Source: JASHPR01 sp963749145 (GTDB lineage: Bacteria; Actinomycetota; Actinomycetes; Streptosporangiales; Streptosporangiaceae). Taken from it: a stretch of DNA of 64,000 bases. The notes beneath the pieces were generated by a model. The model saw only the letters and a list, made by a program, of their open reading frames with translations, was not told the origin of the DNA and ran no database searches. Both the position numbers and the translations under genes were made by a program. Each line of letters opens with the position of its first letter. The first letter of the stretch is position 1. Positions 8,823 through 17,482 of the stretch are shown in pieces. The stretch covers positions 248,001 through 312,000 of the forward strand of contig CAVVLN010000002.1 of the NCBI GenBank assembly GCA_963749145.1, written 5' to 3'.

Positions 8823-9755
8823 ATGGACGCAACCATCGAAGTGCGCAGGCTGCGTAAGCGGTTCGGGCCGGTGCAGGCGTTGGACGGCATGTCGTTCACT
8901 GTCCTGCCGGGGCAGGTCACCGGGTTCGTCGGCCCGAACGGGGCGGGCAAGTCCACCACGATGCGGGTCATCATCGGGCTGGACGCGCCGGACGCGGGCA
9001 CCGCGCTGATCGGCGGCCGACCCTACCGGTCGCTGCGCCGCCCGCTTACCCACGTCGGCGCGCTGCTGGATGCCTCCGCCTTGCAGCCCAGCCGGTCCGC
9101 GCGCAACCACCTGCTGTGGCTGGCGCACTCTCAGGGCCTGACGGCCGACCGGGTGGACGAGGTCGTCGAGCAGTCCGGCCTGCAGGCCGCCATCCGGCGG
9201 AAGGCGGGCGGCTACTCCCTGGGCATGCGGCAGCGGCTGGGCATCGCCGCGGCGCTGCTCGGCGATCCGCCAGTGCTCATGCTCGATGAGCCGTTCACCG
9301 GCATGGATCCCGAGGGGATCGTGTGGATGCGCTGGTTCCTGGCCTCGCTGGCCGCGCAGGGCCGGGCGGTGCTGGTCTCCAGCCACCTGATGAGCGAACT
9401 GCAGGAGGTAGCCGGTCATCTGGTGATCGTCGGCCGCGGCAAGGTGATCGCCGATACCAGCGTGGCGGATCTGATCGCGTCCGCGTCCGCGGGCCGGGTC
9501 ACGGTGCGGACCAGTGCCCGCTGCGACGCGATGACCGTGCTGTCTGGCGCCGGGGCGACGGTGGCCGATGGCGACGATGGCGTCCTCACCGTCTCAGGGC
9601 TGGCGGCGGAGCGGATCACGGCATTGCTCGGTGACCGGAAGGTGCCGTTCTCCGAGGTGTCGGCACACCGGGCGACGCTGGAAGAGGCCTACATGGAGCT
9701 GACCCGCGACGCCGTGGAGTACCGCGCCGAGCCCGCCACGGGGGCGGCGCGATGA
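8823..9755 (+). CDS. ABC transporter ATP-binding protein
   Basis: The 310-residue protein has Walker A GPNGAGKST (37-45), the signature SLGMRQR, Walker B VLMLDEPFTGMD and the switch His in LVSSHLMSE. The C-terminal 90 residues have the beta-rich tail found in exporter ATPases of the BcrA/DrrA class. It overlaps the first permease by four bases, so three genes form one operon. Exporters of this class give peptide-antibiotic or drug immunity. The two-component system divergent to it and the half-site array point to inducible expression. Confidence 0.95.
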   Translation: MDATIEVRRLRKRFGPVQALDGMSFTVLPGQVTGFVGPNGAGKSTTMRVIIGLDAPDAGTALIGGRPYRSLRRPLTHVGALLDASALQPSRSARNHLLWLAHSQGLTADRVDEVVEQSGLQAAIRRKAGGYSLGMRQRLGIAAALLGDPPVLMLDEPFTGMDPEGIVWMRWFLASLAAQGRAVLVSSHLMSELQEVAGHLVIVGRGKVIADTSVADLIASASAGRVTVRTSARCDAMTVLSGAGATVADGDDGVLTVSGLAAERITALLGDRKVPFSEVSAHRATLEEAYMELTRDAVEYRAEPATGAAR

Positions 9756-11287
9756 CCGTCGCTCCCTACCGGTCGTGCCTGAGCGAAGGACCCTACGAAT
9801 TCACGAACCTGCTGCGCGCGGAGTGGACCAAATTCCGGACGGTACACGGCTGGGTCATCGCCGTGATCGCCGGGACGCTAGCGATCGTGGCTTTTGCTCT
9901 GGTGCCGGGCCAGCAGGGCTCGTGCAACGTCGCGGGCTGCACCGTTCCGGTGGGACCGGGCGGGGAGGAGGTGTCGGACGGCTTCTACTTCGTGCACCAG
10001 CCACTGGCCGGAAATGGCAGCATCACCGCCCGGGTGACCTCTCTCACCGGCCAGATCCCGGTGCCCGCGCACGGCGCGGCGACGCGGGCTGGCCTCGTCC
10101 CGTGGGCCAAAGCCGGGATCATCATCAAGGCGAGCACCAGCCCGGGATCGGCGTACGCGGCGATGATGGTCACCGGCAGCCACGGCGTGCGGATGCAGTA
10201 CGACTTCACGCAGGACGTACCCGGTCTTCCCGGCGCCGTCTCCGCGGCCTCCTCGCGCTGGCTGCGGCTGACGCGCTCCGGCGACACGATCACCGGTTAC
10301 GACTCCGCCGACGGCACGCACTGGGCCAAGGCCGGCACCGCCACCCTGGCCGGGCTGCCACAGGCCGCTCAGGTCGGCCTGTTCACGACCTCGCCGCAGT
10401 ACGTGCAAACCTCTCTCGGCGAGGCGAGTATCAGCGGCGGCCCCAGCGTGGCCACCGGCGTCTTCGACCACGTCGGCGTGACCTGGCCCAGCGGCTCGTG
10501 GGCCGGCGACAACGTAGGAGGCGGCGGCGGGGGCGGCACGGGAAATAACGCAGGCTTCAGCCAGGCCGCGGGCACGTTCACCATCACCGGCAGCGGTGAC
10601 ATCGCCCCGGCCGTGGCCGGGGGCGGGGGCGCGGGCGTCACGATTGCGCAGACTCTCGTGGGCACGTTCGCCGGGCTCATCGTCCTAGTTGTCGTAGGGG
10701 CGATGTTCATGACCGCCGAGTACCGGCGGCGCCTGATCCGCGTCACGCTCACCGCGAGTCCCCGGCGCGGCCGGGTGCTGGCCGCTAAGGCCGTCGTCAC
10801 CGGCGCCGTGACCTTCGCGGCCGGGCTGGTAGGCGCCGCCATCGCCGTGGTGCTCGGCCAGTGGGTCCTGCGCCGCAACGGCGCCTACGTCTACCCGGCG
10901 AGCGCGCTGACCCAGGTGCGGGTGATCGTCGGCACCGCGGCCGTGCTCGCGTTCGCCGCCGTCATCGCGCTCGCCATCGGGACGATACTCAGGCGCGGCG
11001 CCGGGGCAGTCGCCGTGGTCGTCGTGGTGATCGTCTTGCCCTACATGTTTACCGTGACCGCGCCCATCCTGCCGGCCGGCCCTACCGGCTGGGTGCTGCG
11101 GCTCACCCCGGCCGCGGCATTCGCCGTCCAGCAGACCCTCATCCAGTACCCGCAGGTCAGCAACACCTACACCGCCGCCTACGGCTACTATCCGCTGCCG
11201 CCCTGGGCAGGCCTCGCCATGCTGTGCGCCTGGGCCGCGCTCGCCCTGGCCCTGGCCGTCTTTCTGCTGCGCCGGAGGGACGCATGA
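9752..11287 (+). CDS. ABC permease with large inserted extracytoplasmic domain
   Basis: The 511-residue protein begins like an ABC-2 permease (LLRAEWTKFRTVHGWVIAV, one membrane helix). About 200 residues then insert before the next helix, with features of a concanavalin/DUF1349-type sandwich: DGFYFVHQPLAGNGSITARV, AKAGIIIKAS, WLRLTRSGDTITGYDSADG. A Gly-rich linker leads to five further helices. ABC-2 permeases normally have short loops here, so this is a fusion of a possible carbohydrate- or ligand-binding domain with a transporter. It overlaps the genes on both sides by four bases. Confidence 0.9.
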   Translation: MTVAPYRSCLSEGPYEFTNLLRAEWTKFRTVHGWVIAVIAGTLAIVAFALVPGQQGSCNVAGCTVPVGPGGEEVSDGFYFVHQPLAGNGSITARVTSLTGQIPVPAHGAATRAGLVPWAKAGIIIKASTSPGSAYAAMMVTGSHGVRMQYDFTQDVPGLPGAVSAASSRWLRLTRSGDTITGYDSADGTHWAKAGTATLAGLPQAAQVGLFTTSPQYVQTSLGEASISGGPSVATGVFDHVGVTWPSGSWAGDNVGGGGGGGTGNNAGFSQAAGTFTITGSGDIAPAVAGGGGAGVTIAQTLVGTFAGLIVLVVVGAMFMTAEYRRRLIRVTLTASPRRGRVLAAKAVVTGAVTFAAGLVGAAIAVVLGQWVLRRNGAYVYPASALTQVRVIVGTAAVLAFAAVIALAIGTILRRGAGAVAVVVVVIVLPYMFTVTAPILPAGPTGWVLRLTPAAAFAVQQTLIQYPQVSNTYTAAYGYYPLPPWAGLAMLCAWAALALALAVFLLRRRDA

Positions 11288-12114
11288 GGGGCGCACCAGC
11301 GCCAGGCGCGCGGCTGGCGGACCCGCGGTACGCGGACGCGGGGCACGCGCTGCATGCGGAATGGACGAAAACGCGCACCGCGGGCGGCACGATCTGGCTC
11401 CTGCTCACCGTCATCGCCGCGACCATCGCGGCCGGCAGCGCGGTGGCCGCTGCGACAAGGTGCCCGGCCGCGGGCTGCGGCCAGGATCCCGCAAAGGTCA
11501 GCCTTTCCGGTGTCGATCTCGGCCAGGCGATCGTCGCCATCCTGGCCGTGCTGGCGATCAGCGGCGAGTACGGCACCGGCATGATCCGGGTCACCCTGAC
11601 CGCGATGCCGCGGCGGACCATCATGCTGGCCGCCAAGGCCGCCATCCTCACCGGCATGGTGCTGGTAGCGGGCACGGTCGCGGTGCTCGGGTCGCTGCTG
11701 GCCGGGCGGCTCATCCTGCCCGGCCACGGCTTCACCTCCGCGAGCGGCTACCCGCTGCTGTCCCTGGCGGACGGACCGTACCTGCGCGCTGCCGCCGGGT
11801 CGGTCCTGTACCTCGGCCTAGTCGGCCTGCTCGGGCTCGGCATCGCCACCGCGATCCGGGATTCTGCGGTGGCGATCGGGGTCGTCCTCGGCCTGCTGTA
11901 CCTGTTCCCGGTCATCGCGGCCGCGGTCTCGAACCCGCTCGGGCAGCGGCACCTGGAGCAGATCGCGCCCATGTCCGCAGGACTGGCCATCCAGGCGACA
12001 ACCGGCCTGAGTGGCATGCCCATCAGCCCGTGGGCGGGCCTCGGCGTGCTCGCCGCGTGGGCCGCGGGAGCGATGCTGGCCGGCGGCCTGCTGCTGCGGT
12101 TTCGCGACGCGTGA
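11284..12114 (+). CDS. ABC-2 type permease
   Basis: The 276-residue permease starts at ATG 11284, overlapping the stop of the previous permease (ATGA). It has the N-terminal HAEWTKTRTAGGTIW motif, then six hydrophobic segments. A cytoplasmic EYGTGMIRVTLTAMPRR segment matches the coupling region of the first permease (EYRRRLIRVTLTASPRR). It lacks the inserted outer domain. The two permeases probably form a heterodimer with the ATPase encoded upstream. Confidence 0.9.
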   Translation: MRGAPAPGARLADPRYADAGHALHAEWTKTRTAGGTIWLLLTVIAATIAAGSAVAAATRCPAAGCGQDPAKVSLSGVDLGQAIVAILAVLAISGEYGTGMIRVTLTAMPRRTIMLAAKAAILTGMVLVAGTVAVLGSLLAGRLILPGHGFTSASGYPLLSLADGPYLRAAAGSVLYLGLVGLLGLGIATAIRDSAVAIGVVLGLLYLFPVIAAAVSNPLGQRHLEQIAPMSAGLAIQATTGLSGMPISPWAGLGVLAAWAAGAMLAGGLLLRFRDA

Positions 12115-12244
12115 GCCAGGTCGAGGCTGATCCGGATCTGGTAGCACCCGCTGGCCCTCGTTCATTACTTCGTGACATAAGCAAAGGTGTAATTCCCGAC
12201 AATCGCAGTGCAGGCACCATCCACTACGGTCGGATTATCGGTAA

Positions 12245-12364
12245 TGCCGTATGCGCCTGGCTGCTGAAGTCCCCCAGCCGGGCCTGGTCAGGATCAGGCC
12301 GTCGTCGCGCAGCCTGTTGATCACCTTGCCGATGGACGTGCCCAGGTCGCCCACGCACAGGTCT
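12245..12364 (-). pseudogene. GntR-type helix-turn-helix fragment
   Basis: On the minus strand, just beyond the P450 stop codon, the sequence reads VGDLGTSIGKVINRLRDD and then GLILTRPGWGTSA. This matches the recognition helix and wing of GntR regulators (typically L-R-x-D-G-L-I-x-x-x-P-G-W-G-T-F). The N-terminal part of the helix-turn-helix and the effector domain are missing. The rest of the 250-bp gap to the ABC operon has no other gene. Confidence 0.4.
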
Positions 12365-13678
12365 TTACGTTTCAGTGAGGCCTGTTCTTACCTTTTGGCC
12401 TGGCGCTTCAGTCGGGCGCGCGGGCGCGCGGACGGGGACTGTCTCGAAGCCGCGCAGTACGAGCAGCGGCCGCCGGACTGGCGGCCCCGCCATCTCGAGT
12501 CTTGGGTACCGGCGCGTGAGTTCCTCGACCGCGATACGGCCCTCGAGGCGGGCGAGCGCGGCGCCGAGGCAGTGATGAATCCCGAGCGAGAACGACAGGT
12601 GCCGGGAGGCGTTCGGCCGGTCGATCATGAGACGGTCGGGCTGGTCGAACACGCCGGGATCGCGGTTGGCACCGCCGATGGCCACGATGACCGGCGTGCC
12701 CTTCGGCAGCGCCGTACCGTCGAGGTCCACGTCCTCGGTCGCGGTCCGCACGGTCACCTGGACCGGGCTGTCGTAGCGGAGCAGTTCCTCGACGGCCGCG
12801 GGGACCAGGGCCGGATCCTCCCGCAGCCGCTCCCAGTGCCCCGGCTCGCCGAGCAGGGCGACGGTGCCGTTCCCGATCAGGTTGACGGTCGTCTCGAAGC
12901 CGGCGACGAGCAGGAGTAGCGCGGTGCTGACGAGCTCGGCGGAGCTGAGCCGGTCGCCGTCCTCCTCGATCGCCACGAGGGCGGAAAGCAGGCTCTCGTC
13001 AGGATCGGCGCGGCGCTTGGCCACCAGGTCTCGCAGGTAGGAGGTCAGGGCCAGCTCCGCTGCGCGCGACTGGTTCTCGGCGGCCAGGGACGTCTGGGGT
13101 TCGAGGGTGGCGGCGACGGCGTGGCCCCAGGCCCGGAAGCTGGCCTGGTCCTGAGCCGGGACACCGAGCAGGTGGCAGATCACCGCGATGGGCAGCGGGA
13201 AGGCCAGCGCGTCGATGAGGTCGAAGCCTGTCGCGGCGTCGGCAGAGGTGAGGAGCCGGCCGGTGACCTCGCGGATCCACGGCTCCAGGCCGGCTATCGC
13301 CTTCGGGGTGAAGGCACCGGACACGAGGCGCCGGATGCGGGTGTGGTCGGGCGGGTCCATCGTGAGCAGGTCGGCGGCGGGAAGCTCCGCGCGGGGATCG
13401 CCGGCCGGGTAAGCGGGCGGCCGGTAACCGCGCTGGTGCACGGGGGAGGAGCTGAACCGCCGGTCCCGCAGGATGCTCTCCGCCGCTGCGTGATCCGCCG
13501 TCACCCAGGGACCGAGCGCGCTGCGGAAAAGGCCACGCCGGCGGATATCGGCGTACAGCGGGTAGGGGTCGGTCTTCGTCTGCGGTCGCATCAACCGGGC
13601 GAGGGGATCGCCGCGCCACTGGTAGTACCGGATCGCCGCGGGCTCCGCACGGCGCTTGAGCTTTTCTACGAGGCTCAC
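12365..13678 (-). CDS. cytochrome P450
   Basis: The 437-residue protein starts at GTG 13678 behind GGGGAGGA. It shows the I-helix oxygen-binding motif AGFETT, the K-helix E-x-x-R in VEELLRYDSPV, and the haem-binding loop FSLGIHHCLGAALARLE with the proximal Cys. Length fits soluble bacterial class I P450s (CYP105/107 type), which need separate ferredoxin and reductase; none is adjacent. Substrate unknown. A divergent TetR gene with an intergenic palindrome suggests ligand-induced expression, typical of xenobiotic-responsive P450s. Confidence 0.95.
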   Translation of the reverse strand: MSLVEKLKRRAEPAAIRYYQWRGDPLARLMRPQTKTDPYPLYADIRRRGLFRSALGPWVTADHAAAESILRDRRFSSSPVHQRGYRPPAYPAGDPRAELPAADLLTMDPPDHTRIRRLVSGAFTPKAIAGLEPWIREVTGRLLTSADAATGFDLIDALAFPLPIAVICHLLGVPAQDQASFRAWGHAVAATLEPQTSLAAENQSRAAELALTSYLRDLVAKRRADPDESLLSALVAIEEDGDRLSSAELVSTALLLLVAGFETTVNLIGNGTVALLGEPGHWERLREDPALVPAAVEELLRYDSPVQVTVRTATEDVDLDGTALPKGTPVIVAIGGANRDPGVFDQPDRLMIDRPNASRHLSFSLGIHHCLGAALARLEGRIAVEELTRRYPRLEMAGPPVRRPLLVLRGFETVPVRAPARPTEAPGQKVRTGLTET

Positions 13679-13729
13679 TTGCGTCCTCCCCGATCCGGGC
13701 GGCTGGCCGTCGCCGTTTCATGTACTGAC

Positions 13730-13743
13730 GGTATCTAGAGACC
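13730..13743. promoter_or_regulatory. TetR operator candidate
   Basis: GGTATCTAGAGACC is a 14-bp near-palindrome (six of seven pairs match). It lies in the 105-bp divergent promoter region between the P450 and the TetR gene. Confidence 0.5.
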
Positions 13744-13783
13744 TTCGGAATATCAATGGGCGGCCATGTGGCAGCATTGGCCC

Positions 13784-14371
13784 GTGGCCAGGATGACAAG
13801 GCAGACCTCGAAGGCGATGACGCGCGAGCGTCTGCTCGGCGAGGCCCAGCGGCTCTTCCGGGAGCGTGGTTACGCCGCGACCTCGCTCGAGCAGATCGCC
13901 GAGGCGGCCAGCGTGACCAAGGGCGCTATCTACGGTCACTTCTCCAGCAAGGAGGATCTGCTGATCAGCGCGATCGAGGCGGCGCCGATACCGGCCTGGG
14001 CGACCGAGCTGAACGACCAGTCCCTGCCGCTGCGCGAACGGCTGGCGGAGTTCAGCCGCGCCATGGCCGTGGATGAGGCATTCAGGGACAAGGCCGTGCT
14101 GACGGTGGAGCTTGAGTTCCTCGTGGCGCTGCTGCGCAGCCCGGATGCCCTGCGGCGCTACAGCGCCGTCCTCGAGCGGCGGCTGGCCGAGCTGGCCGAG
14201 GCGGACCACGATCAGCCGCTCCCCGGGACCGCCCCCGTCGAAGCCTGGGCCATCGGCCACGCGCTGCTCATCGGACTGCAGATCTACCAGAACATCGCGC
14301 CGGACATCCTCACCCCCGCGGTGTTCGAGCGTGCCTACGACCTGCTCGCCGGCCTCTATCCCGAGGGCTGA
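13784..14371 (+). CDS. TetR-family transcriptional regulator
   Basis: GTG 13784 gives a 195-residue protein; ATG 13793 or ATG 13766 are alternatives in the same frame. The N-terminal DNA-binding domain is clear: RLFRERGYAATSLEQIAEAA, then VTKGAIYGHFSSKEDL. The remaining helical domain, with Leu/Ala-rich segments, should bind a ligand and dimerise. It is divergent from the P450 with a palindrome in between, so it most likely represses both itself and the P450. Confidence 0.9.
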   Translation: MARMTRQTSKAMTRERLLGEAQRLFRERGYAATSLEQIAEAASVTKGAIYGHFSSKEDLLISAIEAAPIPAWATELNDQSLPLRERLAEFSRAMAVDEAFRDKAVLTVELEFLVALLRSPDALRRYSAVLERRLAELAEADHDQPLPGTAPVEAWAIGHALLIGLQIYQNIAPDILTPAVFERAYDLLAGLYPEG

Positions 14372-14389
14372 GTTTCCCGCTTCTCATGG

Positions 14390-14640
14390 TTTACTCGCCG
14401 CCCGCCGGGGCTGGCCCGCTGACGACGTCCACGTACCAGCGCCCGTGCCACCGCACGCAGTCGGTTGCGTAGTTGAAGTTCGCCAGGGTTTGCTGGAAAG
14501 CGGTACTGAAGGAGGTCCTGAACCCGGCAGCCCGGCGTTCGGGTCGGTGTTGGTCAGGCAATCGCTGCCGAGGCAGGCTTCGTACTCCACGTCGACGATG
14601 GCCTTGTTGCCGTCCGTGACGGCATGGCCCACTGTTACGG
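14390..14640 (-). pseudogene. fragment of a secreted-type hypothetical protein, frameshifted
   Basis: Two minus-strand frames must be joined to give one sensible protein end. The first runs VTVGHAVTDGNKAIVDVEY, then EACLGSDCLTNTDPNAGLP; the second runs STAFQQTLANFNYATDCVRW, then HGRWYVDVVSGPAPAGG. This resembles the C-terminus of actinobacterial lipoprotein-like hypothetical proteins with paired Cys. The N-terminal part is missing: homology stops at about 14638, where a repeated transposon-end sequence begins. I infer that the element removed the 5' half. Confidence 0.5.
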
Positions 14641-14752
14641 CAGCTGTAGTTCGTTGTGATCATGGTGTTGTCTCGGCGTGGGCATTCCAGCGCTGGCGGG
14701 CTTGGCGGGCGCGGTGCTGGTGGCGGCGTCGCCAGGCGGGCCGGTGCAGCCG
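14637..14752. repeat. copy 1 of a 117-bp direct repeat
   Basis: It is about 93% identical to 15853-15969 and in the same orientation (seven mismatches and one gap by eye). It starts ACGGCAGCTG. Read on the minus strand it encodes AWRRRHQHRARQARQRWNA, which resembles the extreme C-terminus of IS701-type transposases. The two copies flank the oxidoreductase gene. Confidence 0.8.
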
Positions 14753-14834
14753 ATGGGGCCGGCCTGCTCGGGCTTTACCTGTCAGAGCAGGTCGCCCGGG
14801 ACGGTCCGCCCGCCGATCAGATACCCGCCTTCCG

Positions 14835-15758
14835 TTATTCGCCTTCGGTGACGCGGATGATCGTCTTGCCGGGCATCCGGCGGTCGGGCGTGAACGCGGA
14901 CGGTGCCTCGGCCAGCGGCCGTACGGCCCCGATGATCGGCTGCAGCCGCCCGGACCGCACCCGCTCGGCGAGGTCCGCCAGCCGGAGCCGGTCCGGCTCG
15001 ACGACAAAGAAGATCGCCCGGCCGTCGGCGGGCCGCGCCTGCGGCAGGCCGGTGATCGTGACCAGCGTTCCGCCGGCGCGAACCAGCGGGGCCGAGCGTT
15101 CGAGGACCTCGCCCCCGATGACGTCGAACACCACGTCGACCTCGCCGGCCTCCTCCAGCCGGCCGGCCTGCAGGTCCACGAATACGTCCGCGCCCAGCCC
15201 GAGGGCGGCCTCCCGGTCCGCGGCGCGACCGGTGCCGATGACGCGGGACCCCAGCGCGTGCGCGAGTTGCACCGCCATGGACCCGACGCCGCCCGCGGCG
15301 CCGTGGATCAGGACGGTCTGGCCGGTCTTTAGCCCGGCGTGGTCGAAGAGGCCCTGCCAGGCGGTCAGCCCGGAGATGGGCACGGCGGCGGCCACGGTGT
15401 AGTCGATGCCCGCCGGGAGCGGGGCGAGGTTGCGGGCCTCCACCGCCGTGTACTCAGCCAGCGACCCGTCGCGGGTCCAGTCGGCCAGCCCGAACACCCG
15501 CTGGCCCACGGTCAAGCCAGTGGTGCCGTAACCCAGCTCGCTGACCACACCCGACAGCTCGTGTCCGGGCACGCTCGGGGTCCGGTCGCGGCCGGCGCGG
15601 TCGGTCCAGGTGCCCGGCCAGTCCAGCTCTCCCGGGGTGAACCCGGCCGCGTAGACGCGCACGATCACGTCGTTTTCGGCCGCGCGGGGGTGCGGGATGT
15701 CGGATAGCGTGAGCCCGGCGGCGCCAGCGGCCCGGTCTCGCACGGTGATAGCTTGCAC
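14835..15758 (-). CDS. NADP-dependent zinc-less alcohol dehydrogenase / quinone oxidoreductase
   Basis: GTG 15758, after AGAAGGGA, gives 307 residues of the medium-chain reductase family. The N-terminal GroES-like domain has PSVPGHELSGVVSELG. The Rossmann part has LIHGAAGGVGSMAVQLA. The structural-zinc Cys cluster is absent, as in quinone oxidoreductases and zeta-crystallin relatives that reduce quinones or enones with NADPH. It ends with DRRMPGKTIIRV, typical of the family. It is bracketed by two direct 117-bp repeats, so it may be transposon cargo or a gene trapped between two insertions. Confidence 0.9.
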   Translation of the reverse strand: MQAITVRDRAAGAAGLTLSDIPHPRAAENDVIVRVYAAGFTPGELDWPGTWTDRAGRDRTPSVPGHELSGVVSELGYGTTGLTVGQRVFGLADWTRDGSLAEYTAVEARNLAPLPAGIDYTVAAAVPISGLTAWQGLFDHAGLKTGQTVLIHGAAGGVGSMAVQLAHALGSRVIGTGRAADREAALGLGADVFVDLQAGRLEEAGEVDVVFDVIGGEVLERSAPLVRAGGTLVTITGLPQARPADGRAIFFVVEPDRLRLADLAERVRSGRLQPIIGAVRPLAEAPSAFTPDRRMPGKTIIRVTEGE

Positions 15759-15852
15759 AACGATTCCCTTCTGCGGCCGGTTCAGGTTCTGACGTGCCCC
15801 GGGCACACAGCTGGTCAAACCGCGAGCCGGCGCCTCCCGGTGTCCTGTCTGG

Positions 15853-15969
15853 ACGGCAGCTGCAGTTCGTTGTCATCATGGGTGTTGTCCCGGCGCAGGC
15901 ATTCCAGCGCTGGCGGGCTTGGCGGGCGCGGTGCTGGTGGCGGCGTCGCCAGGCGGACCAGTGCAGCCG
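15853..15969. repeat. copy 2 of the 117-bp direct repeat
   Basis: This copy is 12 bp inside the proposed left end at 15841. It encodes the same minus-strand peptide as copy 1 at 14637-14752. The open frame continues to about 16068 with IPVTVPELLRLLCDTVIPPP, so more of the transposase C-terminus is retained here than in copy 1. Confidence 0.8.
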
Positions 15970-16068
15970 GCGGGGCTGGTCTCGCCGGGGCGGCGGGATG
16001 ACGGTGTCACACAGCAGCCGCAGCAGCTCCGGCACGGTGACCGGGATCAGCCCGGCGTCCAGGTCGGA
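15853..16068 (-). pseudogene. transposase C-terminal remnant (IS701-like)
   Basis: About 70 residues (GLIPVTVPELLRLL through LHWSAWRRRHQHRAR) are fused in frame to the end of the TnsC fragment. The W-x-x-W-R-R-R-H-Q-x-R-A-R signature also occurs at the end of the independent IS701-like relic near 60020. It is therefore probably the tail of a different transposase, joined to tnsC by a deletion. Confidence 0.5.
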
Positions 16069-16401
16069 GCCGGCCCCGGCTGCGCCGGACAGGATCAGGC
16101 CGCAGCGGGCGCTGACGGCGTGCCGGTTCAGCAGCGTCAGCCGCCGGCCGGTGGTGACGACCTGCCGCAGCACCGAGGTTCCCACCACGCCGAGGCGGGT
16201 GTGATAGTCCAGCCGCTCCTCGTCATAGGCAGCTCTGGCGTCGTCGCCGAGAAACGCGTACTCGGCTGCGGCCAGGAGTTCGGGCTGGCCTGGCGCGAGG
16301 GCGGTGAACTCTCTCCAGCCGGGCAGCGTGGACAAGTGCCGGTGCGGATCGCCGTCACCCGCCGGGACAGCGTCCTTGCCGGGGCGGTCGCCTTTCACCA
16401 C
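16069..16401 (-). pseudogene. tnsC: TnsC/TniB-like ATPase, N-terminal fragment
   Basis: GTG 16401 overlaps the stop of the tnsB tail. About 111 residues remain: LPGWREFTALAPGQPELL, RAAYDEERLDYHTRLGVVGT, VVTTGRRLTLLNRH, and then GLILSGAAGAG. Related actinobacterial TniB-type NTPases continue from this point with the Walker A lysine; here the sequence departs exactly at that loop (GAAGAGSDLDAG), so there is no ATP site. A deletion that joined it to a foreign transposase tail explains the break. Confidence 0.6.
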
Positions 16402-17482
16402 GGTTTCTTCGCCTCCTCGAAGGGGTCGAAGATCCCCAGCGGGATCACCTTGGCAAGGGGCTCGCCGCTGTCCTGCTCCGCAGTCTCCGGATCGTCCCCG
16501 GTCATAGCGGGGACCGGCGCTTCGGGTGCTCCGGCTCCCGCCCGGGCTGCCGTTCCGGCACGCGTGCGGGCTGCGACCCGCCGGTCCCGGGCAGTGCCCT
16601 GCCGTCCTGATCTCCGGGATCTCCTGGCGGGAGCGGGGGCCTGCGGCTCATCGTCGGCGCCGGGCGGGGGCCCGCCAGGCCCCGGCGGGTGGCCGCCGAC
16701 CCGGTCGTGTGCTTTCCCGCCGACAGCCGGGAGAACAGCCGGAACATCGTGGGTCGCGACGGCTCAACGCCTGCATGCCCCCGCTCGGCGAGGATCTCGC
16801 GGGTCCGCCAGACGATGAACGACGCCGTCCGCGATGAGTCGTCGGTCGCCTCGGCGATCGCCTGCCCCATTGCCTCCGCGACAGCGGGGTCGGCTCGCCC
16901 GGCGGGGCTGCGCCGGCGCTGGACCCGCTTATCGACCAGGCCGGGCAGGCCCTCGGCCTGCCACCGCTGCCGCCGGTGCTTGACGGTCGAGGCCGCGACC
17001 GGCCGGCCCGGCGAGGACAGTTCGGCGGCCTTGGCCTGCTCCCGCCCCGCCAGGCTGGTGCGCCCGGGGTCATAGGCCGGCCTCGGCGGAGTCCCGGCGG
17101 GCGTGTCCGGAGGCGTCCCGTCCACGACCTCGATGATGTGGGCCTCCCACCACCGGGCCCGTTCGGCAGCCTCCGGCGGCAGCCCGGCCAGCCCGGCCCG
17201 GGCGGGAGGGTGCCCGCCCGGGCCCCGCGGCTGCAGCCGCATCCGGCCGCTGCCCACCAGTTCCGCGACCGCGGTCTCCTCGACGGCACCGTCATCGCCG
17301 GCGAACCGGATCCGCGGCCCCGAGGCACCCAGCACAACCCGGGGCCGCCCGTCCACGACGACCCGGTCCCCGGCCCGGATCTGCCCCGGCGGGCCTGCGC
17401 GGTCACCGCGAGGCTCCGGCCGGAACCCGCCATGCCATCGAGGAACTGCCGAGCAGGACAGATATGTCGCAGGCCAGCTCAC
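16395..17482 (-). pseudogene. tnsB: TnsB/Mu-type transposase, internally deleted
   Basis: The N-terminal part has the Mu/TnsB helix-turn-helix layout: GQIRAGDRVVVDGRPRVVLG, STVKHRRQRWQAEGLPGLVD, RPTMFRLFSRLSAGKHTTGS. After ATRRGLAG the frame becomes meaningless. The authentic C-terminus reappears at 16505-16395 (KVIPLGIFDPFEEAKKPW). The DDE catalytic core, roughly 250-300 residues in relatives, is missing. The start overlaps the end of tnsA. Confidence 0.7.

Noticed and set aside
13718..14260. minus-strand open frame opposite the TetR gene
   Set aside because: The TetR helix-turn-helix is clear on the other strand; the antisense has no recognisable domain.
14391..14663. 90-codon frame as an intact gene
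   Set aside because: Its first 40 residues are out of frame with the protein that the second half belongs to, and the 5' end is inside a transposon repeat.
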